Shown here in pieces: positions 22,771 through 31,741 of a DNA stretch of 40,684 bases. Position numbers and translations under genes: made by a program. The notes beneath the pieces were generated by a model. It worked only from the letters and a program-made list of their open reading frames with translations, ran no database searches and was not told the DNA's origin. Numbering within the stretch: the stretch's first letter is position 1; each line of letters starts with the position of its first letter. Source of the DNA: Chloroflexota bacterium (GTDB taxonomy: Bacteria > Chloroflexota > Dehalococcoidia > UBA2979); the NCBI GenBank assembly GCA_009837285.1, contig VXTU01000147.1:1-40684 (forward strand). Reading direction: 5' to 3'.

Positions 22771-23745
22771 ATGGATCGGCGGAGCCCCATGACCAGCCGC
22801 ACGACGACCGAGCCCGCGGTCAACCTCGACGCTATCGAGGAGCCGGCGGTTCGCCCAACGGAGGCGGCAGACGCCGACGAGTCGCCGCTCAACCTCCACC
22901 TCCAGCAGCTCGCCTACGTGCGCGCCCTCGAACGCTGGGGCACGGCGACCGAGGCGGCCGGGCGTCTCCAGGTGAGCCAGTCGGCCCTCTCGCAGTCGCT
23001 GTCGCAGCTCGAACGCCGGCTCGGCGTGCCGCTCCTCGAGCGCGACGGGCGCCGCCGCCAGCTCACCGAAGCGGGGCGGGAGGTCGCGCGCTTCGCCGGC
23101 GAGACGCTCGCCCGCGCGGGCGCGCTGCGTGACTGGCTCGAGGCCTACGCGGAGGGGCGCGCGGGCACGCTGCGCGTCGGCATGATCGACGCGGCGAGCC
23201 TCTACGCGCTGCCCTCGGCCATCCGCGCGTTCCGGGAGAGCCACCCCGAGGTGCAGCTCGAGCTTGTCGTCGACCGCTCCGGGGTGCTGCTTGAACGCCT
23301 CGGACGTTTCGAGCTCGACCTCGCCTTCGTCGTCGGGCCAGCGACGCCGGAGTTCGACGCCGTCGAGGTGCTGCGCGAGCCGCTCTACCTGTACGCGCCG
23401 CCCGGCACGACCGAGGAGCCCGCGGACGGCGAGTGGGTGCTCTACCCGCCCGGCCGCCAGACGCGCCGCATCATCGACGCTGGGCTCGCGGCGCGCGGCA
23501 TCTGGCCGCGTATCTCCCTCGAAAGCGACAACCCCGCGGTGCTGGGCCAGATGGTCGCGCTCGGCCTCGGCTGGAGCGTGTTGCCGGAGGGCGTCGTCGA
23601 GGGCGTCTCGCCGGAGCTGGCGGCCTCGCGCCGCGAGCAGATCGCGGAGCGCACGCTCCTCGCCGCCCGCCGTGCCCAGTCCCCGCCGGATGCGCGCGCC
23701 GAGGCGTTCCTGCGGCTGGTGATGGAGCGGGAGGGAGCCGCGTAG
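22771..23745 (+). CDS. LysR-family transcriptional regulator
   Basis: The 324-residue protein has the N-terminal winged helix-turn-helix after an unusual roughly 38-residue leader. The HTH reads YVRALERWGTATEAAGRL, then QVSQSALSQSLSQLERRLG (about 52-88). A periplasmic-binding-protein-like effector domain (about 126-310) includes the usual TLRVGMIDAASLYALP start. LysR proteins commonly regulate a divergent gene, here ino1 and so perhaps the whole inositol-lipid operon; the effector is unknown. A second ATG (22789) would shorten the leader. It is convergent with truB with a 13-bp gap and no terminator. Confidence 0.9.
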   Translation: MDRRSPMTSRTTTEPAVNLDAIEEPAVRPTEAADADESPLNLHLQQLAYVRALERWGTATEAAGRLQVSQSALSQSLSQLERRLGVPLLERDGRRRQLTEAGREVARFAGETLARAGALRDWLEAYAEGRAGTLRVGMIDAASLYALPSAIRAFRESHPEVQLELVVDRSGVLLERLGRFELDLAFVVGPATPEFDAVEVLREPLYLYAPPGTTEEPADGEWVLYPPGRQTRRIIDAGLAARGIWPRISLESDNPAVLGQMVALGLGWSVLPEGVVEGVSPELAASRREQIAERTLLAARRAQSPPDARAEAFLRLVMEREGAA

Positions 23746-23758
23746 TAGGGGCTGCCAG

Positions 23759-24679
23759 TCAGACCGGAAAGACGCGGTACGGGTGCCAGACGCTCGGGAT
23801 GGGTCCGCACTCCAGCAGCGCGACGAGTCGGCCGTCGGGGCCGTAGCCGCGCGCCTTCACACCCACGCGCGCCGGCGGCGCGCCCGGCTCTGGCGGCGGC
23901 CGCGTGTCGCGGCCCTGCCGCGCGAGCGCGACTGACCGCTTGTTGAGGATCACGGCCGGCCAGTCCGAGAGCACCGCGTCGGGCGCGTGCACGAGGTCCT
24001 CGACGGCGCTCGCCTCCAGCATGCGCACCGCGTCGTCGAGCGGTGTCGCGTCGGCGGCCGCGAACGGCCCGACGGCCGTCCGCCGCAGCTCGGCGAGGTG
24101 CGCGCCCACGCCGAGCGCCTGCCCGAGGTCGTGCGCGAGCGAGCGCATGTAGAAGCCCTTGCCGCACTCCACCTCGATCTCGAAGTTCGGCAGCGACACG
24201 TCGAGCACGTCGAGCGCGTAGACGTGCGCGGGGCGCGGCTCGAGCTGTGGCTGCTCGCCGCGGCGTGCGGCACGGTGCGCGCGCTCGCCGTCGAGCTTGA
24301 CGGCGCTGAACGCCGGCGGCGTCTGCATGAAGTCGCCGCGGAACGCGGGGAGCGCCGCCTCGATGTCGTCGATGGTCACGCCGCCCGCGTCCCGTGTCTC
24401 GCGGACCTCGCCCGTGGCGTCGTAGGTGTCGGTCTCGACGCCGAGCGTGACGGTGGCGCGGTAGCGCTTGCGCGAATCCATCAGCGAGTCGATGAGCCTC
24501 GTGGCGTTGCCGATCGCGACCGGGAGCACGCCGGTCGCCGGGCGGTCGAGCGTTCCCGCGTGGCCGACCTTGCGCACGCCCGAGGCGCGCCGGATGGCGC
24601 GCACCACGTCGAACGAGCCCGTGTCGGCGGGCTTGTCGACGTTGATGAAGCCGACGAGTGGCGGCTCGGACGGGCTCAC
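23759..24679 (-). CDS. truB: tRNA pseudouridine(55) synthase TruB
   Basis: TruB makes pseudouridine 55 in the T-loop of tRNAs. The 306-residue protein has [17 protein letters not shown] near the start and the catalytic segment [19 protein letters not shown] with the nucleophilic Asp. It also has the family [16 protein letters not shown] segment and the [13 protein letters not shown] motif near the middle. It overlaps rbfA by 4 bp (ATGA) and is the last gene of the nusA-ylxR-infB-rbfA-truB operon. Confidence 0.95.
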   Translation of the reverse strand: MSPSEPPLVGFINVDKPADTGSFDVVRAIRRASGVRKVGHAGTLDRPATGVLPVAIGNATRLIDSLMDSRKRYRATVTLGVETDTYDATGEVRETRDAGGVTIDDIEAALPAFRGDFMQTPPAFSAVKLDGERAHRAARRGEQPQLEPRPAHVYALDVLDVSLPNFEIEVECGKGFYMRSLAHDLGQALGVGAHLAELRRTAVGPFAAADATPLDDAVRMLEASAVEDLVHAPDAVLSDWPAVILNKRSVALARQGRDTRPPPEPGAPPARVGVKARGYGPDGRLVALLECGPIPSVWHPYRVFPV

Positions 24680-25050
24680 GGCTGGTCGTCCGGGCCCGGG
24701 CCGTCGTCATCCAGGACTTCGTGCAGCAGCGACGCCAGTCGTGCGCCCTCGGCGATGGAGTTGTCGAGCTCGAAGTGGAGCCGCGGCACGCGGCGGAGGT
24801 GGATGCGGCGCACGAGCTCGCGGTGCAGGAACGACGAGCTGCGCCCCAGCGCGTCCATGACCGCGCGCTGCTCCAGGTCGTCGGCCATCACGCTGACGTG
24901 GACGCGGGCGTGGGCGAGGTCTGCGGTGATGTCGATGTGCGTGATGGAGATCATCACGTCCTCGAGGCTCGGGTCGCGGACGCGGCGCTGCAGCAGGTCC
25001 GCGATCTCCCCCTGCAGGAGGTCCGCGACTTTCTCCATGCGACGCGACAT
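24676..25050 (-). CDS. rbfA: Ribosome-binding factor A
   Basis: RbfA assists late maturation of the 30S subunit. The 124-residue protein has the KH-like fold with the family start [19 protein letters not shown] and the [17 protein letters not shown] strand. The ATG at 25050 has GAGG 8 nt upstream; a longer frame reaching 25314 overlaps infB and is rejected. The short acidic C-terminus ([11 protein letters not shown]) overlaps truB. Confidence 0.93.
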   Translation of the reverse strand: MSRRMEKVADLLQGEIADLLQRRVRDPSLEDVMISITHIDITADLAHARVHVSVMADDLEQRAVMDALGRSSSFLHRELVRRIHLRRVPRLHFELDNSIAEGARLASLLHEVLDDDGPGPDDQP

Positions 25051-25094
25051 CGTGCGGTCCTCGCTGCGCGAGCGGGATGGTGGGGCAGCAGCGG

Positions 25095-26894
25095 CTAGCG
25101 CGTCTGCTCCATGTGGTAGGCGACGATCTCGTCGCCCTCCTGGAAGTCCTCGAAGCCGTCGACGGTAATGCCGCACTCCTGGCCCGCCGTGACCTCGTTG
25201 ACGCGGTCCTGGAAGCGCTGCAACGAGTCGATACGGGACTCGTGGACCACCTCGCCGCCACGGCGCACCCGTGCGAGCGAGCGGCTGTTCACCGTGCCGT
25301 CGCGCACGACGCAACCGGCGATCGAGTTGCGGCGGCCGCGCCGGAAGACGGCACGCACCTCGATGAAGGCGTCCTCGCGCTCCTCGAAGATTGGCTCGAG
25401 GAGGCCCTGCACGGCCTGTTCGACGTCGGAGACCACGTCGTAGATCACGCGGTAGTCGCGGACCTCGACGTGCTCGGAGTCGGCGAGACGTTGCGCGCCG
25501 GTCTCGGTCCTGGTGTTGAAGGCGACGATGACGCCCTGCGAGGCGACGGCGAGGTTCACGTCGGACTCGTTGACCGTGCCCGCCGCGGCGTGGATCACCT
25601 TCACATTGATCTCGTCCATCGCGAGGCTCTCGATCGCCCGCACGAGCGGCTCGATGGAGCCCTGTACGTCGGTCTTGAGCACGATGTTGAAGTCCTTGAC
25701 CGTCCCGCGGTGGATCTCGCCGAAGAGCGAGTCGAGGGTGACGCCCATCTGCGGCGTGCCCGTGCTCTCCATTGCCCGGCGGTCCGCGGTGACCTCGGCG
25801 CGGGCGGTCTTCTCGTTCTTGACCGTCACGACGCGCTCGCCCGCGGGGGGCACCTCGTTGAGTCCGAGGACCGTCACGGGCGCCGACGGCCCGGCTTGCT
25901 TGATGCGCTGGCCCGTGTGGTCGGTCATCGCCTTGATCTTGCCGTAGGCCAGCCCGGCCCGGATCACGTCCCCGGTGTGCAGCGTCCCGGTCTGGACGAG
26001 GATCGTCGTGGCGATCCCACGGCGCGGGTCCGTCGACGCCTCGAGCACGATGCCCACCGCGTCGCGGTCCGGGTTCGCACGTGGGTCGTCGAGGTCGGCG
26101 ACGAGCAGCACGTTCTCGAGCAGGTCGTCGATGCCCTCGCCCTGGAGCGCGGAGATCGGCACGACGGGCGTCTCGCCGCCGTACTCCTCCGGCACGACCT
26201 GGACCTCCATGAGCTGCTGCTTCGCGCGGTCCGGGTTGGCGTTGGGCAGGTCCGCCTTGTTGATGGCCACGACGATCGGCACCTCGGCCGCTCGTGCGTG
26301 GTCGATGGCCTCGCGCGTCTGCGGCATCACGCCGTCGTCGGCCGCGACGACGATGATCGCGACATCGGTGACCTGCGCGCCGCGTGCGCGCATCTCCGTG
26401 AACGCCTCGTGGCCCGGCGTGTCGATGAAGGTCAGCGCCCGGCCGTCCGGGCCGCTGGCCTGGTAGGCGCCGATGTGCTGCGTGATGCCGCCAGCCTCGC
26501 TGTCCACAACGCTGGCGCGGCGGATGGTGTCGAGCAGCGTGGTCTTGCCGTGGTCGACGTGGCCGAGCACGGTCACGACGGGCGCCCGGGGTTCGAGGTC
26601 GTCGCCCTCCTCAACCACGCGGAGCGAGATCGAGGCGGGGCGGTCGTCCTCGCCGGCCAGGGCAGCGCTGTCCTCGGAGCCCTCCTCCTCGGGCAGGAAC
26701 CCGAGGTCGGCTGCGACGACGGCCGCGGTGTCAAAGTCGACGACCTGGTTGATCGTCGCCATGACGCCGTTCTTCATCAGCTCCTTGATGACGTCAACTG
26801 GTGTGACGTCGAGGAGGTCAGCGAGGTCGTTGACGACGACCGCCTGGGGGATCGCTACCTTTGGTCCGGTGCCGGGTGCCTGCGCTTGCGTCAT
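25095..26894 (-). CDS. infB: Translation initiation factor IF-2
   Basis: IF-2 places initiator tRNA on the ribosome and hydrolyses GTP on subunit joining. The 599-residue form is short: only a small N-terminal IF2_N domain (about 12-70) before the G domain. The G domain has GHVDHGKT (111-118), DTPGHEAF (158-165) and NKAD (212-215). Domains II, III and the C-terminal initiator-tRNA-binding domain follow. It overlaps ylxR by 4 bp and precedes rbfA by 44 bp. Confidence 0.96.
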   Translation of the reverse strand: MTQAQAPGTGPKVAIPQAVVVNDLADLLDVTPVDVIKELMKNGVMATINQVVDFDTAAVVAADLGFLPEEEGSEDSAALAGEDDRPASISLRVVEEGDDLEPRAPVVTVLGHVDHGKTTLLDTIRRASVVDSEAGGITQHIGAYQASGPDGRALTFIDTPGHEAFTEMRARGAQVTDVAIIVVAADDGVMPQTREAIDHARAAEVPIVVAINKADLPNANPDRAKQQLMEVQVVPEEYGGETPVVPISALQGEGIDDLLENVLLVADLDDPRANPDRDAVGIVLEASTDPRRGIATTILVQTGTLHTGDVIRAGLAYGKIKAMTDHTGQRIKQAGPSAPVTVLGLNEVPPAGERVVTVKNEKTARAEVTADRRAMESTGTPQMGVTLDSLFGEIHRGTVKDFNIVLKTDVQGSIEPLVRAIESLAMDEINVKVIHAAAGTVNESDVNLAVASQGVIVAFNTRTETGAQRLADSEHVEVRDYRVIYDVVSDVEQAVQGLLEPIFEEREDAFIEVRAVFRRGRRNSIAGCVVRDGTVNSRSLARVRRGGEVVHESRIDSLQRFQDRVNEVTAGQECGITVDGFEDFQEGDEIVAYHMEQTR

Positions 26895-27217
26895 CCTGCG
26901 TGCTCCCTGGTGAAGCGCCCGGCGGCGAAGGCGCGCAGTGTCTCGCGCTCGTCTGCGGTCAGCGACCCGCGGAGTGCCCGCGCAAGCGCGGGCCCGTCGG
27001 CCGCGTCCGACCAGCAGGCCGGCTCGAGGCAGAGGTAGGCGCCGCGCCCTCCGGCGCGCGCCTGCTCGTCGACCACGAGCCTCGCACCACCGCCGTGGTC
27101 CGCGACGCGGGCGAGGCGGACCAAGTCACGCTTGTCGCGCTGCGCGCCGCAGGTCACGCAACTGCGCTGCGGCTGCCGCCGGGTGCGGCGCGCGGACGGG
27201 CTAGCTGTAGTCGTCAT
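26891..27217 (-). CDS. ylxR: YlxR-family RNA-binding protein
   Basis: A 108-residue member of the DUF448/YlxR family, small basic proteins of the nusA-infB operon thought to bind RNA or nucleoid components. The hallmark [20 protein letters not shown] and GRGAYLC motifs are present. The ATG at 27217 is chosen since it lies 9 codons past the start of an Arg/Thr-rich stretch and is preceded by GAGGA, though the spacing is short. It overlaps the nusA end by 17 bp and infB by 4 bp. Confidence 0.88.
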   Translation of the reverse strand: MTTTASPSARRTRRQPQRSCVTCGAQRDKRDLVRLARVADHGGGARLVVDEQARAGGRGAYLCLEPACWSDAADGPALARALRGSLTADERETLRAFAAGRFTREHAG

Positions 27218-28841
27218 ATTCCTCGTCTTCGTCCTCGTAGTCGTCGAACATGTCGCCGAGGCCTTCCTCGATGTCATCCTCATCGACCTCGAAGCGGCGC
27301 GAGCCGCGGCGTGCTGGGCGTGCGCCGCGGTCCGGCTGCGCGGGGCCGCGGCGGCGACCGCGCGCCCGCCGCGCGGGCTGGCGGCGCTGGTCGTCTTCGT
27401 CGTCGAGGTCGCGCAGGTCGCCGATCTCCTCGGCGAAGCGCAGACCGCTCGTGGCGGTCGACGGCGCGGAGGCCGCCACCGGTTCCCGCTCGGGCTCGGG
27501 CGGGGCGTCGGCCGGCTCGGGCTCGGCGACCTCGGGAGTCGCCTCTGCCGCGACGGGCTCGGTGACCTCGGCGGCCGGCTCGGCGAACTCGGCGAGGACC
27601 TCCTGCTCGGGCGTGAGCGCCGCAGGCTCCTCGACGACCGGCTCGGGCGCCGCGCGCTCGCCCGGCAGGCCCGGCTGGACGTAGTCGGGGCCGGCTGGGG
27701 TGACGTCGACGGTGGGCAGACCGACGGGGGCCGCGATCGGGATTGCTTCCATGTTCGGCTCGGGCGGCGGGTAGAGGTCCTCGCCGTCGCGGATCAGCAC
27801 GCCCTCGGCCGTGATCTCGATGCGGCGGCCGGTGAGCTTCGCGGCGAGGCGCGCGTTCTGGCCCTCCTTGCCGATGGCGAGGCTGAGTTGCTTGTCCGGC
27901 ACTGCCACGAAGGCCGTGTTCTCGTCCTCTTCGAGCCGGATCGAGACGATCTCGGCGGGGCTCAGCGCGTTGGCGACGAACGCTGTCTCGTTCGGGTCCC
28001 AGCGGATGATGTCGACGCGCTCGCCGCCGAGCTCATTGACCACGTTCTGAATACGCGCCCCGCGCATGCCCACGACGGCCCCGATCGGGTCGACGCCGTG
28101 CTGGCGCGAGATGACGGCGATCTTGCTGCGGAAGCCTGGCTCACGGGACATCCCCATGATCTCGACCACGCCCTTGGCGATCTCGGGCACCTCGAGCTCC
28201 AGCAGGCGGCGCAACAGCTCCGGGTGTGCGCGAGAGGCGACCACCTGCGGGCCCTTCGAGGCCCGGTAGACCTCCTTGATGTAGACACGCAGGCGCTGGC
28301 CCACGCGGTAGTGCTCCGGCCGCACCTGCTCGGACGCCGGCAGGACCGCCTCGGCGCGGCCGAGGTCGAGGATCACCTGCCGCCGACCGGGCTCGACGCG
28401 GAGCACGGTGCCGGAAACCAGCTCACCCTGCTTGGTGGTGAACTCGCCGTAGACGGCCTCGCGCTCGGCCTCGCGCAGCCGCTGCAGCACGACCTGCTTT
28501 GCCGTCTGGGCAGCGATCCGGCCCGCGTCGAGCGAGGCTTCCAGGGGCTCGCGCAGCAGCGCGCCGGGCTCCTGGCCGGACCAGCCCATCTCGGCGGCCC
28601 GCTCCGGGGTGACCTGCAGCTCGTCGTCCTCGATCTCTTCGTCCTCGCGGACCTCCCAGACGCGCCAGGCGTCGATATCGCCGGTGGCGATGTCGATCTT
28701 CACCTCGACCTCGGCGTAGAGCAGCTCGTCCTTCTTGTAGGCCGACGCCATGGCCGCCTCGACCGCCTCGAACACCTTGGTCTGGTCGAGGTTCTTCTCG
28801 GCGGAGAGCTGGGAGATCGCGAGTACGAAATCGTTCTTCAT
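27201..28841 (-). CDS. nusA: Transcription termination/antitermination factor NusA
   Basis: NusA binds RNA polymerase and nascent RNA, controlling pausing, termination and antitermination. In this 546-residue protein the N-terminal domain (1-about 135) is followed by S1 (about 139-203), KH1 (GMRGARIQ near 258) and KH2 (IGKEGQNARLAAKL at 323-336). From about 355 comes a tail of about 190 residues, first Pro/Glu/Ala-rich, then Arg-rich, then very acidic ([14 protein letters not shown] at the end). This differs from the AR repeats of the enterobacterial protein. It is the first gene of the operon; rimP, usually just upstream, is absent. Upstream is a promoter followed by a terminator-like leader, so autogenous attenuation is plausible. 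Confidence 0.95.
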   Translation of the reverse strand: MKNDFVLAISQLSAEKNLDQTKVFEAVEAAMASAYKKDELLYAEVEVKIDIATGDIDAWRVWEVREDEEIEDDELQVTPERAAEMGWSGQEPGALLREPLEASLDAGRIAAQTAKQVVLQRLREAEREAVYGEFTTKQGELVSGTVLRVEPGRRQVILDLGRAEAVLPASEQVRPEHYRVGQRLRVYIKEVYRASKGPQVVASRAHPELLRRLLELEVPEIAKGVVEIMGMSREPGFRSKIAVISRQHGVDPIGAVVGMRGARIQNVVNELGGERVDIIRWDPNETAFVANALSPAEIVSIRLEEDENTAFVAVPDKQLSLAIGKEGQNARLAAKLTGRRIEITAEGVLIRDGEDLYPPPEPNMEAIPIAAPVGLPTVDVTPAGPDYVQPGLPGERAAPEPVVEEPAALTPEQEVLAEFAEPAAEVTEPVAAEATPEVAEPEPADAPPEPEREPVAASAPSTATSGLRFAEEIGDLRDLDDEDDQRRQPARRARGRRRGPAQPDRGARPARRGSRRFEVDEDDIEEGLGDMFDDYEDEDEEYDDYS

Positions 28842-28903
28842 GGAGCCGTGTGCCTTCTGATGACTGCGTGTCCGTGACCTCGGTCGGCCTGGGGTGGTGG
28901 GCT

Positions 28904-28933
28904 AACAAAAAGACGTGGGGCTGGCCCACGTCT
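28904..28933 (-). terminator. Intrinsic terminator hairpin in the nusA leader
   Basis: In minus-strand RNA a 9-bp stem (AGACGTGGG with CCCACGTCT, 28933-28925 with 28919-28911) and a 5-nt loop are followed directly by UUUUUGUU. It is the best intrinsic terminator in the window. It lies 12 nt or more downstream of the probable nusA promoter start site, and about 70 nt downstream of the proS stop, so it may serve both as proS terminator and as nusA attenuator. Confidence 0.85.
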
Positions 28934-28948
28934 GTCGATGACAGGACG
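28929..28948 (-). promoter_or_regulatory. Candidate antiterminator stem overlapping the nusA leader terminator
   Basis: In minus-strand RNA, CGTC-C-TGTC (28948-28940) can pair with GACA-GACG (28936-28929) around a 3-nt loop, 8 bp with one bulge. It uses five bases of the left arm of the terminator, so the two folds exclude each other. An 8-bp outer complementarity (28949-28956 with 28876-28883) encloses both. Confidence 0.45.
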
Positions 28949-28962
28949 CCGAGGTCCCCTCG

Positions 28963-28992
28963 ATAGTAGCACGCGCTCGGAGCGCCCCTCAA
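28963..28992 (-). promoter_or_regulatory. nusA operon promoter
   Basis: On the minus strand TTGAGG (28992-28987) and TACTAT (28968-28963) are 18 bp apart, a good sigma-70-type promoter just after the proS stop. The start site near 28956 gives a leader of about 115 nt that contains an intrinsic terminator. Confidence 0.6.
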
Positions 28993-29005
28993 CGGGTGCG
29001 AGCAG

Positions 29006-30778
29006 CTACGAACGCCCTGCGTTCACGCGATCCGCCGCGTCGGCCAGCGCCGCAAGGGCCTCGGCGCGCAGCGCCTGCACACGCCCGACGATCTCGGCGC
29101 GCGGCACCAGCTCGGTGTCGCCCGTGTCGCGGCGGCGCAGCTCGACGGCGTCTTGGGCGTGGTTGCGCTGGGAGACGGTGAGGCGCAGCGGCAGGCCGAT
29201 CAGGTCCGCGTCGTTGAACTTCACGCCCGGCGACTCAATGCGGTCGTCGAACAGCACCTCGAGGCCTGCGGCCCGCAGCTCCGCGTACAGCGCCTCGGCG
29301 TCCGCGGCGACCTCCTCGTCGCGGTCGAGCCGCAGCGCGACAATCGCGACGTCGTATGGGGCGATCGAGGCGGGCCACTTGATGCCGTCGTCGTCGTGCC
29401 CGGCCTCGACCGCCGCTGCGACGATGCGGTCGACACCGATGCCGTAGCAGCCCATGGTCGGCACCACGCCGGTCCCGTCCGGCCCCAGCACGTCTGTCTC
29501 GAACGCCTCGGAGTAGATCTGGCCCAGGCGGAACACGTGGCCCATCTCGATGCCGCGGTGCAGGCGGATGGTGCCGGCCTCACACGAGCCGCACCTGTGG
29601 CCGTCTTCGGCGAGGGCGATGTCTGCGACTTCGGTCGCCGCCCAGTCCCGCCCGAGGTTCGTGTTGACCAGGTGGTAGTCGGGCCGGTTCGCGCCGGCGA
29701 CGAGGTTGGGCGAGCCCTCGACCGACACGTCGGCGATGACCTTCATGCGATCGCCCAGTCCGACGGGTGAGGCGGCGCCGGCGGTGAGCCCGAAGTCGTC
29801 GACCTCGGCGTCGGTCATCGCGCGCAGCGAGCGGCCGCCGAGGGTGTTCCCCAGCTTGACCTCGTTGATCTGCAGGTCGCCGCGCACGACGGCGAAGATC
29901 GGCTCGTCGGGCTCGCTGCCGCCCTCGGCCATGTAGAACACGGCCTTGGCGGTCTGGCGCTCCTCGACGTCGAGGAACGTCGCGAGCTCATCGATGGTCT
30001 GGGCGCCCGGGGTGTGGATCTCCTCCATTGGCAGCGCGTCGGCGGCGAGAGCGGGGGGTCTCACGAACGCGGCCTTCTCGGTGTTGGCGGCGTAGCCACA
30101 CCCGTCGCACAGCGCGACGACGTCCTCGCCGGTCTCGTTGATGTAAATGAACTCCTGCGAGCCCTTCCCGCCGATGGCGCCGGAGTCGGCCTCGACCGGC
30201 ACGGTCGGCACGCCGCAGCGCGTGAAGATGCGCCCGTAGGCCTCGAACATCGCCTGGTACGAAACGTCAAGGCCGGACTCGTCGAGGTCGAACGAGTAGG
30301 CGTCCTTCATCGTGAACTCGCGGACGCGCACCAGGCCGCCTCGAGGACGTGCCTCATCCCGGAACTTGGTCTGGATCTGGTAGAGCGTCACCGGCACGTC
30401 GCGGTACGAGCTCGTGTGGTCGGTGAAGAGGCGGGTGATCACCTCCTCGTGCGTGGGGCCGAGGACGAGCTTGCGGTCGCGCTTGTCGCGGAGCGTGAAC
30501 AGCACCGACTCCATCGACTCGACGCGTCCGCTCTGCTCCCACAGCTCGGCGGGGTGGATGGCCGGAAGGAGCACCTCCTGGCCGCCCGCTGCGTCCATCT
30601 CTTCGCGCACGATCTGCTCGACCTTGAGCTTGGTGCGGTGGCCGAGCGGCATGTAGCTGTAGGCGCCGGCCATGAGCTGGTCGATGAACCCTGCACGCAG
30701 CAACAGCTGGTGACTCGTTGTCTCCGCGTCGGCGGGCGCCTCTCGCAGGGTGCGTCCGAAGAGCCGTGACATGCGCAT
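29006..30778 (-). CDS. proS: Prolyl-tRNA synthetase, bacterial type with editing domain
   Basis: ProRS charges tRNA-Pro with proline. The 590-residue class II enzyme has motif 1 (around QLMAGAYSYMPLGHR), then LGPTHEEVITRLF and motif 2 (FRDEARPRGGLVRVREFTMK). An inserted editing domain (about 220-390) clears mischarged Ala-tRNA. Motif 3 is TMGCYGIGVDRIV, and an anticodon-binding domain ends the protein. The ATG at 30778 begins MRMSRLFGRTLRE, the usual start; the longer start at 30826 is rejected. A promoter whose -10 ends 6 nt before this ATG indicates a leaderless transcript. Confidence 0.95.
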   Translation of the reverse strand: MRMSRLFGRTLREAPADAETTSHQLLLRAGFIDQLMAGAYSYMPLGHRTKLKVEQIVREEMDAAGGQEVLLPAIHPAELWEQSGRVESMESVLFTLRDKRDRKLVLGPTHEEVITRLFTDHTSSYRDVPVTLYQIQTKFRDEARPRGGLVRVREFTMKDAYSFDLDESGLDVSYQAMFEAYGRIFTRCGVPTVPVEADSGAIGGKGSQEFIYINETGEDVVALCDGCGYAANTEKAAFVRPPALAADALPMEEIHTPGAQTIDELATFLDVEERQTAKAVFYMAEGGSEPDEPIFAVVRGDLQINEVKLGNTLGGRSLRAMTDAEVDDFGLTAGAASPVGLGDRMKVIADVSVEGSPNLVAGANRPDYHLVNTNLGRDWAATEVADIALAEDGHRCGSCEAGTIRLHRGIEMGHVFRLGQIYSEAFETDVLGPDGTGVVPTMGCYGIGVDRIVAAAVEAGHDDDGIKWPASIAPYDVAIVALRLDRDEEVAADAEALYAELRAAGLEVLFDDRIESPGVKFNDADLIGLPLRLTVSQRNHAQDAVELRRRDTGDTELVPRAEIVGRVQALRAEALAALADAADRVNAGRS

Positions 30779-30784
30779 GCATCG

Positions 30785-30813
30785 AGGGTACGCAGGGGCG
30801 GCGGAGCGGGCAA
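30785..30813 (-). promoter_or_regulatory. proS promoter with leaderless geometry
   Basis: On the minus strand TTGCCC (30813-30808), a 17-bp spacer and TACCCT (30790-30785) end 6 nt before the proS ATG at 30778. A start site 6-7 nt after the -10 falls on the ATG, and no Shine-Dalgarno sequence fits. Confidence 0.6.
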
Positions 30814-30914
30814 AGCAATGCACCACGGGTGCCGTACAAGAGTGCGACCGGTGCTAGAGTGCTCCTCGCTGCCGCAACATGCGGCGCCGCTCCCATCGCC
30901 GCCCGGGGTTGCCC

Positions 30915-31574
30915 GTGGCGCGCGTGCACCTGTTCGCCGACGAGGCGGGCAACTTCGATTTCAGTCGCAAGGCGGGCGCGAGCCGCTTCTACATCCTCAC
31001 GACCGTCGCGTTCCCCGAGGGCCACGACGTCCTCGCGACGTCGCTGCGACGTCTACGCTTCGAGCTGGCCTGGGAAGGCGTCGACTTCCGCCGCGAGTTC
31101 CACGCGACGGACGATACGGTCGCCGTCCGTGAGCGCGTGTTCGAGATGCTCGCCGCGCATGACTTCCGCGTCGACGCGACGATCCTGGAGAAGGCCAAGG
31201 CGCGCCCGTCGATGCGTAGTTCCGAGGAGCGGTTCTACCGGGCGGCGTGGGCGTATCACCTCCAGAATGTGCTGCCCGGGGTGCTGCCGCAGGAAGCGCA
31301 ACTCCATGTGGTCGCTGCATCGGTGGGCACCGGAAGCAGGCGACGCGAGTTCCTCAGGAGTCTTGAACGGGCCGTGCGGACCTCGACCAGCGCCACAGCG
31401 CGCGTCGCATTCTGGCCAGCCGCCACGGAGTTCGGTCTACAGGCTGCCGACTACTGCGCGTGGGCCATCCAGCGCAAGTGGGAGCGCGGTGACGAGTGGC
31501 CCTATGCGCAGATTCGAGACGCGATCGTGTGGGAGCACGATCTCTTCCGCGACGGCGAGGTCTCGTTCTACTGA
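30915..31574 (+). CDS. DUF3800-family protein
   Basis: The protein (219 residues from the GTG at 30915; 231 from an ATG at 30879) has the DUF3800 pattern. An N-terminal acidic motif LFADEAGNFDF is followed by a FYILTTVAF strand, a mid-region HATDD, and a C-terminal LQAADYCAWAIQRKWERGD. The family has an RNase H-like fold with conserved acids and is often found in mobile or defence-associated places; its activity is not settled. It is the only plus-strand gene inserted between proS and the isomerase/ispG genes in an otherwise minus-strand super-cluster, so it is likely a late arrival. GTG 30915 is preferred since the added N-terminus is merely Arg-rich. Confidence 0.8.
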   Translation: MARVHLFADEAGNFDFSRKAGASRFYILTTVAFPEGHDVLATSLRRLRFELAWEGVDFRREFHATDDTVAVRERVFEMLAAHDFRVDATILEKAKARPSMRSSEERFYRAAWAYHLQNVLPGVLPQEAQLHVVAASVGTGSRRREFLRSLERAVRTSTSATARVAFWPAATEFGLQAADYCAWAIQRKWERGDEWPYAQIRDAIVWEHDLFRDGEVSFY

Positions 31575-31624
31575 CGGTCGGTGATCAAGGTTGTGCGTTG
31601 GGCCAGCTATCCGACTCTCACCGG

Positions 31625-31642
31625 AAGAGCCCAGGGGCTCTT
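31625..31642. terminator. Small hairpin between convergent genes
   Basis: A 7-bp stem (31625-31631 with 31636-31642) with a 4-nt loop lies in the 167-bp gap between the convergent DUF3800 and isomerase-like genes. The second arm ends CTCTT followed by G, so there is no proper U-tract; weak terminator candidate. The remainder of the gap shows nothing recognisable. Confidence 0.35.
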
Positions 31643-31741
31643 GTCACTGGCCCTTGCGAGCCCCCCGGCAGAGCCGAGGGATGCTCGGATCGTACCGACC
31701 TGGACGGTGCCCCTGCAAGGCTCTCTGCGAGTTGAGCAATG

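Noticed and set aside
31575-31741. Possible tRNA or small RNA in the gap after the DUF3800 gene
   Set aside because: No T-loop consensus, no cloverleaf could be drawn, and only a 7-bp hairpin was found.
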